Shown here: piece by piece, positions 58,738 through 64,000 of the stretch
Layout of the letters: every line of letters begins with the position of its first letter
How positions within the stretch are numbered: the first letter of the stretch is position 1
NCBI RefSeq assembly: GCF_011045095.1
Contig: NZ_JAALDL010000014.1
Location: 97,569-161,568 of the forward strand
DNA length: 64,000 nt
Source: Grimontia sedimenti
Lineage (GTDB): Bacteria; Pseudomonadota; Gammaproteobacteria; Enterobacterales; Vibrionaceae
Reading direction: 5' to 3'
Made by a program: the position numbers and the translations under genes
Notes under the pieces: model-generated
Database searches by the model: none
Seen by the model: the letters and a program-made list of their open reading frames with translations, nothing else
Told to the model about the DNA's origin: nothing

Positions 58738-60108
58738 TTATGAAGACAGCACAGGAAGAATCCGACTGAGCTTGTCGAGTGTTTCCTGATACTCCGATTC
58801 CGCCTCACTGTCTGCGACCACGCCGCCGCCAGCCCAGGCATAAATGTACTGTTGATGACAGACCAGCGTACGAATCGTAATACTGGTGTCCATGGTGCCA
58901 CAACGACTCAAGTAGCCAATGCTGCCACAGTAAATGCTGCGTCGATGCGGCTCCAGTTCCTCGATGATCTCCATCGCGCGCACTTTAGGCGCGCCGGTTA
59001 TCGATCCACCGGGGAAACAGGCACGGAGCAAATCTTCACCGTACTTATCATCAGAAAGTGTTCCCGTTACGGTACTGACCATATGATGGACGGCTGGAAA
59101 TGTCTCAATATCAAAAAGTTTAGGTACATTTACCGAACCTGGCGAGGCAACTCGGCCAATATCGTTGCGAAGAAGGTCAACAATCATCAGGTTTTCGGCG
59201 CGATCTTTCTGTGCGTTCTTCAGGCAATGGATGTTTGCCGCATCCACTGCAGCGTCGTTGTGACGAGGGCGGGTGCCTTTAATTGGCTTTGTTTCAATCT
59301 CTCTGCCGTGCAGCTGCAAGAAGCGCTCTGGAGAGACGGAAAGAATGGCAGAATCTTCCAAACGAATAAAACCGGAGAAGGGCGCGCCATTGGTTTCCGC
59401 CAGCTTTTGGTAAGCTTCCCACTCGCTACCCTGATACGGCGCTTCAAAGCGTTGAGCAAGGTTGATTTGATAACAATCGCCAGATTTCAGATATGCCTGC
59501 ACACGGTCGAACTTCTCTTCATAGGTTTCCGGCGTCATGTTCGCCTGCCATTCACCTTTCAAAGAGAATGATGAAGCTTCTGCTTCCTGATGGCCTTCCA
59601 GCCATGCCAGTCTGTTTTCACCCTCAGGCTGGATCAGCACCAGCTTTTTCTCTTTATGGTCTGCAATCACTGCCCAGTCATAAATACCCACAGCCATATC
59701 TGGAATGTCGATATCGCGGGTCGCCAGCTCAGGCAAAGTTTCTACCTGACGGCCAAGGTCATAAGCGAAGTAACCCAGAGCCCCGCCAAGGAATGGCCAA
59801 GGTGCGATAGGCTCAGTGCGGGGTAAAAGGGAAAGCTGAAGTGCGTGCAACTCTTCGAACGGATCCGTCTCGCTGGATGCGGTGCGACCGTCACGATACC
59901 AAATGCGGTTGATGCCGTTTTCACTGCAAAGCGTCGCGATGGGGTCCGCCACTAGAATATCAAAGCGGTTATCCGGATGTTTTTCCGCTGCAGACTGCAG
60001 CAGCATTGCCCAAGGTTGGGATTCAATACGGGAAAAAAGCGACGTGAGTGCTGATGGCGAGTACTCAAGAAACTGCAGAGTGATAGGCATTCGTCTCGAT
60101 TCGGTCAT
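58738..60108 (-). CDS. pabB: aminodeoxychorismate synthase component I PabB
   Basis: 456 residues. N-terminal anthranilate-synthase-I-like domain, then the chorismate-binding domain with KPIKGTRPR, DLLRNDIGRV and GGSITGAPKVRAMEII. It makes 4-amino-4-deoxychorismate for folate, with PabA providing ammonia. Length matches E. coli PabB (453). Confidence 0.93.
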   Translation of the reverse strand: MTESRRMPITLQFLEYSPSALTSLFSRIESQPWAMLLQSAAEKHPDNRFDILVADPIATLCSENGINRIWYRDGRTASSETDPFEELHALQLSLLPRTEPIAPWPFLGGALGYFAYDLGRQVETLPELATRDIDIPDMAVGIYDWAVIADHKEKKLVLIQPEGENRLAWLEGHQEAEASSFSLKGEWQANMTPETYEEKFDRVQAYLKSGDCYQINLAQRFEAPYQGSEWEAYQKLAETNGAPFSGFIRLEDSAILSVSPERFLQLHGREIETKPIKGTRPRHNDAAVDAANIHCLKNAQKDRAENLMIVDLLRNDIGRVASPGSVNVPKLFDIETFPAVHHMVSTVTGTLSDDKYGEDLLRACFPGGSITGAPKVRAMEIIEELEPHRRSIYCGSIGYLSRCGTMDTSITIRTLVCHQQYIYAWAGGGVVADSEAESEYQETLDKLSRILPVLSS

Positions 60109-60407
60109 TTTCGTGTTTTTGTGATCGGCATTGAAGCGTCTGTTGGCGCTAAATCGGCCGTAAGAGTATCATAATCGTGGCTTTTAAAGCTAAGTTTGGA
60201 AAGTGAAAAATCAAGCGGCGAAAAGTCATTCGCCCAATCAAGGACGCGAGAAGGTCGCTTCTCCGGCAAAGCTGCTGAATAAGAGAAAGCGGCCTACTAT
60301 TTTGTAATACCTATTCGTAATACAAAGCTCGACTGGAAGCACTGTTTAGCTTGCATTGATAAGTAAGCGAACAGCGCCAAGGAATCATAAAAATTAAAGA
60401 GGCAACT
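60109..60407. other. divergent promoter region of pabB and fumarase
   Basis: About 300 bases between pabB (minus) and fumarase (plus). No gene is seen. AAAGAGG precedes the fumarase ATG. Confidence 0.5.
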
Positions 60408-61922
60408 ATGACTGTCATTCGTAAGGAAGATGTCATCGACAGTGTCGCTGACGCCCTACAGTACATCTCCTACTATCACCCTATCGATTTTGTTCAAGCC
60501 CTCGAAAAGGCGTACGAAAAAGAGCAAAGCCAAGCGGCTAAAGACGCCATAGCCCAAATTCTGATCAACTCCCGCATGTCGGCAGAAGGCAAACGCCCAA
60601 TCTGTCAGGATACTGGCATTGTGACCTGCTTCGTGAATATCGGCATGGATGTTCAATGGGAAAGCGACCTCACCGTCCAACAAATGGTGGATGAAGGCGT
60701 ACGCCGCGCATACAACAACCCAGACAACCCACTGCGTGCCTCTGTGGTTGCAGACCCAGCGGGTACCCGTAAGAACACCAAAGACAACACCCCAGCGGTA
60801 GTTCACATCAACATGGTGCCGGGCGACAAAGTGGAAATTCAAATCGCGGCGAAAGGCGGCGGTTCAGAAAACAAAACCAAGATGGTAATGCTCAACCCAT
60901 CTGACGATGTAGCGGCATGGGTTGAGAAAACCCTGCCAACCATGGGCGCAGGCTGGTGTCCACCGGGCATGCTCGGCATTGGTATCGGCGGTACGGCAGA
61001 GAAAGCAGCCGTGCTGGCAAAAGAATCTCTGATGGAACACATCGACATTCAAGAGCTGATTGACCGTGGTCCAGAAAACGCAGAAGAAGAGCTTCGTCTT
61101 GATATCTTCAACCGCGTTAACAAACTAGGTATCGGTGCACAAGGCCTTGGCGGCTTAACCACGGTTGTTGATGTGAAAATCAAAACCGCACCAACGCACG
61201 CAGCGTCTAAGCCAGTGTGCTTGATCCCTAACTGTGCAGCGACCCGTCATGTTCATTTCACTCTTGATGGTTCAGGCCCAGCGGACCTTCAGCCACCAAA
61301 ACTGGAAGAGTGGCCAGAAGTCACCTGGGAAGTCGGCGAAAACGTTCGCCGTGCAAACCTGGATGAAGTCACCAAGGAAGACATCCAAGAGTGGAAGACC
61401 GGTGAAACGGTTCTGCTTTCAGGCAAGATCCTGACCGGCCGTGATGCCGCACACAAACGTATTCAGGAAATGCTGAACAGCGGTCAAGGCCTGCCAGACG
61501 GCGTGGACTTCAACGGGCGCTTCATTTACTACGTAGGCCCTGTAGATGCAGTGGGTGACGAAGCTGTTGGCCCTGCAGGCCCAACCACCTCAACCCGTAT
61601 GGACAAGTTCACTGACATGATGCTGAGCGAAACTGGTCTTATCGGCATGATTGGTAAAGCAGAGCGTGGCCCTGCAACGGTCGAATCCATTAAAGAACAT
61701 AAAGCGGTATACCTGATGGCCGTTGGCGGTGCAGCTTACCTTGTTGCAAAAGCCATCAAGAAAGCGCGCGTTGTAGCATTCGAAGATTTGGGTATGGAAG
61801 CGATTTACGAATTCGATGTCGTTGATATGCCGGTGACCGTTGCCGTCGATTCGCGCGGTGACAACGCCCACCAAATCGGCCCAGACACCTGGAAGGTGAA
61901 AATCGCCGAAATGGAAGGCTAA
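60408..61922 (+). CDS. fumA: class I fumarate hydratase
   Basis: 504 residues, single-chain Fe-S fumarase. Cluster and active-site region: RPICQDTG, GWCPPG, LIPNCAATRHVHF (the three Cys of the 4Fe-4S cluster). Converts fumarate to malate in the TCA cycle. Strong ribosome site AGAGG. A terminator follows. The gene symbol is a family-level label. Confidence 0.9.
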   Translation: MTVIRKEDVIDSVADALQYISYYHPIDFVQALEKAYEKEQSQAAKDAIAQILINSRMSAEGKRPICQDTGIVTCFVNIGMDVQWESDLTVQQMVDEGVRRAYNNPDNPLRASVVADPAGTRKNTKDNTPAVVHINMVPGDKVEIQIAAKGGGSENKTKMVMLNPSDDVAAWVEKTLPTMGAGWCPPGMLGIGIGGTAEKAAVLAKESLMEHIDIQELIDRGPENAEEELRLDIFNRVNKLGIGAQGLGGLTTVVDVKIKTAPTHAASKPVCLIPNCAATRHVHFTLDGSGPADLQPPKLEEWPEVTWEVGENVRRANLDEVTKEDIQEWKTGETVLLSGKILTGRDAAHKRIQEMLNSGQGLPDGVDFNGRFIYYVGPVDAVGDEAVGPAGPTTSTRMDKFTDMMLSETGLIGMIGKAERGPATVESIKEHKAVYLMAVGGAAYLVAKAIKKARVVAFEDLGMEAIYEFDVVDMPVTVAVDSRGDNAHQIGPDTWKVKIAEMEG

Positions 61923-61951
61923 GCCCAAACGGCATCTGCTTGAAAACCAAT

Positions 61952-61979
61952 AAAACCGCGGCATAGGCCGCGGTTTTTG
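61952..61979 (+). terminator. fumarase terminator
   Basis: AACCGCGGC-ATAG-GCCGCGGTT (61954-61975) and T run, 30 bases past the stop. Confidence 0.85.
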
Positions 61980-62034
61980 TTTGATTTTGCTTGAGGTTGA
62001 TCGTAGAAGTATTGCCACAATTTCTATTGGGGTG

Positions 62035-62072
62035 CCCAGTTTATTAGTATTTCAATCAATACGAATACTGGG
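62035..62072. repeat. inverted repeat beside the integrase gene
   Basis: CCCAGT...ACTGGG with inner GTATT/AATAC pairs, between the fumarase terminator and the end of intI. It lacks a T run; may be a remnant boundary or terminator of intI (minus). Confidence 0.35.
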
Positions 62073-62100
62073 TTTCACGCGCAGGGGCGGTAGCGTGGAA

Positions 62101-63066
62101 TCAAAGAAGCCTAGATAGCGGGCTGATGACTCCGCTGGCACCGTTATTTAAAACATGTGTGTATATCTGCGTGGTTCTAATATCAGAATGTCCTAACTGC
62201 TCTTGAACCGTCCTGATGTCTGCTCCGGCTTCTAGAAGATGTGTAGCAAATGAGTGTCGAAGTGTGTGACAACTTACCGCTTTGCTTATTTGAGCTTCTC
62301 TTGCCGCACGCTTTATTGCTCTTCGAATGGTCGTTTCATCTATGTGATGACGCCGAATCAAGGATGAGCTAGGGTCTACCGAGAGTTTGCTAGAGGGGAA
62401 AAGAAATTGCCATCCAAGCTGTTTGCTTGCTGCGGGGTATTTCTTTGCTAACGCATTTGGAAGCCAGACACCGCTGAAGCTAGGGTTAGAAATGTCTTTC
62501 TCAAAGTATTTATCAACTATCGAAATTTGGTTTCTAATCAAGGGAACAAGTTCTTTGGCTAGGGTGACTTTTCGGTTTTTATTCCCCTTTCCTTGCCAAA
62601 CAAAAACGGCGTAATAGTCAAAATCAATGTCCTGCACTCTAAGTCTTAACATTTCAGTGACTCTCAATCCGCTCCCATACATCAGTTTTATCGGAAGGCT
62701 AAGGTTAGGAGGAAGATGTTGGAAGAGGCGTATAGTCTCATCTTTGGTCAGTACGACGGGAAGTTTTGGAGATACTTTTGATCTATTGAAAGACAAACTT
62801 TCTCCAAGCGGTTTTTTTATATATTGCCGATAGAGAAAAACAACGGCGTTGAGCGCTGTTGCTTGACTTTTTACAGCCAGTTTTCGCTCATTTGCTAAAT
62901 AGGTTAAAAATAGCTCTACCTCCTTGTCTCCCATATCTGCGGGATGCTTTTTGTTGTTATAGATAATAAACATCTTTATCCAGTAGATGTATGTGTCAAC
63001 CGTTCTTTTAGAATAGTGACGTGAATACATAAACTCGCAGACAGATTGGAGAAAGGGCGATTTCAT
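62101..63066 (-). CDS. intIA: integron integrase IntI (Vibrio IntIA/IntI4 type)
   Basis: 321 residues, the length of Vibrio chromosomal integrases. Tyrosine recombinase catalytic residues: Arg in GSGLRVTEML, HTLRHS (His-x-x-Arg), GHSDIR (His), and the nucleophile in QIYTHV. The integrase-specific extra patch is present around YPAASKQLGWQFLFPSSKLS and RRHHIDE. It recombines attI and attC sites and captures cassettes. Encoded divergently from the cassettes, as always in integrons. It lies beside fumarase, not beside rplT/infC as in V. cholerae. Confidence 0.96.
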   Translation of the reverse strand: MKSPFLQSVCEFMYSRHYSKRTVDTYIYWIKMFIIYNNKKHPADMGDKEVELFLTYLANERKLAVKSQATALNAVVFLYRQYIKKPLGESLSFNRSKVSPKLPVVLTKDETIRLFQHLPPNLSLPIKLMYGSGLRVTEMLRLRVQDIDFDYYAVFVWQGKGNKNRKVTLAKELVPLIRNQISIVDKYFEKDISNPSFSGVWLPNALAKKYPAASKQLGWQFLFPSSKLSVDPSSSLIRRHHIDETTIRRAIKRAAREAQISKAVSCHTLRHSFATHLLEAGADIRTVQEQLGHSDIRTTQIYTHVLNNGASGVISPLSRLL

Positions 63067-63081
63067 AGATGTTTAACCATA

Positions 63082-63097
63082 CTGTTTATATACACAG
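63082..63097 (-). promoter_or_regulatory. LexA box upstream of intI
   Basis: CTGTTTATATACACAG matches CTGT-N8-ACAG perfectly, 16-31 bases upstream of the intI ATG. SOS control of integron integrases is established in Vibrio. It should repress intI until DNA damage. Confidence 0.85.
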
Positions 63098-63184
63098 TTT
63101 TCACTCTATAGTAAGAAATTGCAGAATTTAAATGCAGGACGCCCGTTTTTGTCAGTTTGCAAAGATAGTCATAATTCTATGTAA

Positions 63185-63215
63185 TTGATAATATTGATGT
63201 AAGCCGCGTTATGAT
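63185..63215 (+). promoter_or_regulatory. candidate cassette promoter (Pc)
   Basis: TTGATA (63185-63190) and TATGAT (63210-63215) with a long 19-base spacer, directed towards the cassettes. Weak by spacing; other choices are possible in this AT-rich DNA. Confidence 0.35.
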
Positions 63216-63284
63216 ACAGTCGTTAGCGTACTAATCGGGCGTCTCGGTTTTGGACTAAACGGGCTTTATGCCCGCTAATAAGTT

Positions 63285-63291
63285 GTTAGAA
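63285..63291 (+). other. attI core site, junction with the first cassette
   Basis: GTTAGAA fits the GTTRRRY-like core less well at its last base. It lies 17 bases before the first cassette ATG. The full attI should extend between here and intI. Integrase would cut after the G. Confidence 0.5.
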
Positions 63292-63902
63292 AAGGACTTC
63301 TATGAAGTTTCTATTAGCAATATGTATATTTGTAATAAGTTTCAACTCATCTTCTAGCGAGCGTGCTAATTTAGATGAACTGACCAAGCCAATCTTCGAT
63401 TCGTTGAAAAGTGGTAAAATAGAAAAAATCCCTTCTTTAGCTTTATCTAACAGTAAGATAATTAAGTATTTTAGCGAAGTAGACTTAGAACAGTTTGATA
63501 CGCAGTTCGCGTCTGAATTCAAAGTTCTAGGAAAGTATTACTCACATAGTCTTATCCATGAACAAGGTATTGAAGGTGCGTTTTGGGCTAAGTGGTATCT
63601 ACTAAAGTTTGAGCGACAACCGATAGTTTTGTACGTGGAATTCTATCGTCCAGATGAAACGTGGGGAATACAATCGATAAAACTAAAAAATGATGTTGAC
63701 GATATGATCGAAAAATCAGGTGACTATGAGATAGGCACTCTGGGTATTGAAGATTAGGTTTTCTCAACGTTCGCATGCAAGCCCTTGTTCTAACAAGGCT
63801 ATCAACGGGACGCTTTGTCAACGCGGCAGCTTTTCAAAGTTTCGTGAATACAAAGGATTAAAGCAGTTTTGGGTGGTTTTGTAAGCGCCCGTTATTGCGA
63901 CG
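63286..63902 (+). mobile_element. first integron gene cassette
   Basis: About 617 bases from the attI core to the attC core GTTATGG at 63902. Contains one gene in the usual plus direction and ends with a VCR-like attC. The AT-rich composition differs from the fumarase side. Confidence 0.75.
63302..63757 (+). CDS. first-cassette protein, exported, unknown function
   Basis: 151 residues. The hydrophobic N-terminus MKFLLAICIFVISFNSSSS looks like a signal peptide. The mature protein contains ANLDELTKPIFDSLKSGKI and WAKWYLLKFERQPIVLYVEF, Phe/Tyr-rich. No family recognised. AAAAGGACTTCT ATG gives a ribosome site right at the cassette start. It is AT-rich, typical of cassette genes. Confidence 0.85.
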   Translation: MKFLLAICIFVISFNSSSSERANLDELTKPIFDSLKSGKIEKIPSLALSNSKIIKYFSEVDLEQFDTQFASEFKVLGKYYSHSLIHEQGIEGAFWAKWYLLKFERQPIVLYVEFYRPDETWGIQSIKLKNDVDDMIEKSGDYEIGTLGIED

Positions 63903-63908
63903 TTATGG
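63788..63908 (+). repeat. VCR-like attC site (121 bp)
   Basis: Begins TTCTAAC (R'' side) and ends GTTATGG (R' side). Inner arms AACGGGACGC and GCGCCCGTT pair with one extra base, the extrahelical base typical of attC. The length and TTGTCAACGCGGC centre resemble Vibrio VCRs. Confidence 0.8.
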
Positions 63909-63921
63909 CTCCAGTTAAAAT

Positions 63922-64000
63922 ATGAAGTTCAGTCGGATTTATAAAGAAACAAGACTTATCTGGAAGAGAAGTATTGATATTTCAGATGGGGAGCTTTTCG
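63922..64000 (+). CDS. second-cassette gene, truncated at window end
   Basis: ATG at 63922 opens a frame MKFSRIYKETRLIWKRSIDI continuing SDGELF to the edge (26 codons). It starts 19 bases after the attC core, as expected for a cassette gene. No family can be named. Confidence 0.5.
   Translation, partial: MKFSRIYKETRLIWKRSIDISDGELF

Noticed and set aside
62036-62075. attC-like site on the left of intI
   Set aside because: The inverted repeat lacks GTTRRRY cores, so it is not scored as attC.

Overview
The window is gammaproteobacterial and almost certainly Vibrionaceae. The evidence is a Vibrio-type chromosomal integron integrase (IntIA/IntI4 class) with VCR-like attC DNA at the right edge, a modular GH18 chitinase, the varA/uvrY-uvrC-pgsA operon, a sodium/glutamate symporter, and gene blocks that keep E. 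coli-like order (yccT/rlmI/yccX/tusE/yccA; ybjL/grxA/nfsA; pabB/nudL/sdaA). A genus such as Grimontia, Enterovibrio or Photobacterium is a guess from overall feel; no phylogenetic marker was compared.

Layout. 1-5 kb: two overlapping CNNM/CBS membrane proteins, a small membrane protein, a small lipoprotein and an ABC exporter. 5-9 kb: a MITE-like repeat and a 1055-residue chitinase. 9-14 kb: the ycc cluster (yccT, frameshifted rlmI, an inserted chemoreceptor, yccX, tusE, yccA). 14-19 kb: general amino-acid ABC transporter aapJQMP (aapQ frameshifted), then tRNA-Ser(UGA). 19-23 kb: an overlapping pair, a large lipoprotein and a vitellogenin/LLTP-like HEAT-type protein. 23-29 kb: gltS, a periplasmic amidohydrolase, adenine deaminase and an NRAMP-fold transporter with an attenuator-like leader and an in-frame TGA. 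29-42 kb: accessory genes (DUF2867, RNase T2, MFS, two GNATs, M28 lipoprotein peptidase, AraC regulator with two cytochrome P460 genes, HIU hydrolase, MFS with a His-rich mini-protein, sulfotransferase, class I glutamine amidotransferase). 42-54 kb: uvrY-uvrC-pgsA, a PhoPQ-like pair, ybjL, grxA, Fe-ADH, nfsA and an OFA-type MFS carrier with a structured leader. 54-62 kb: orphan ECF sigma factor, sdaC/sdaA (sdaA frameshifted), nudL, pabB and class I fumarase. 62-64 kb: integron platform with SOS-type LexA box, intI, attI, a first cassette with its attC, and the start of a second cassette.

How the genes work together. Serine catabolism is represented by sdaC (uptake) and sdaA (deamination to pyruvate), with a possible CRP site upstream. 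Amino-acid scavenging is covered by aapJQMP and gltS, and chitin by the secreted chitinase. uvrY is the GacA-type response regulator. The integron is the clearest mobile platform.

Three genes (rlmI, aapQ, sdaA) each carry a one-base deletion, two of them in A runs, and a fourth (the NRAMP-like gene) has an in-frame TGA. The pattern suggests sequencing or assembly indels at least as much as gene decay. The most interesting non-canonical items are the NRAMP-like leader, the lipoprotein/LLTP-like pair, the palindromic repeats and the integron with its unknown first-cassette protein.
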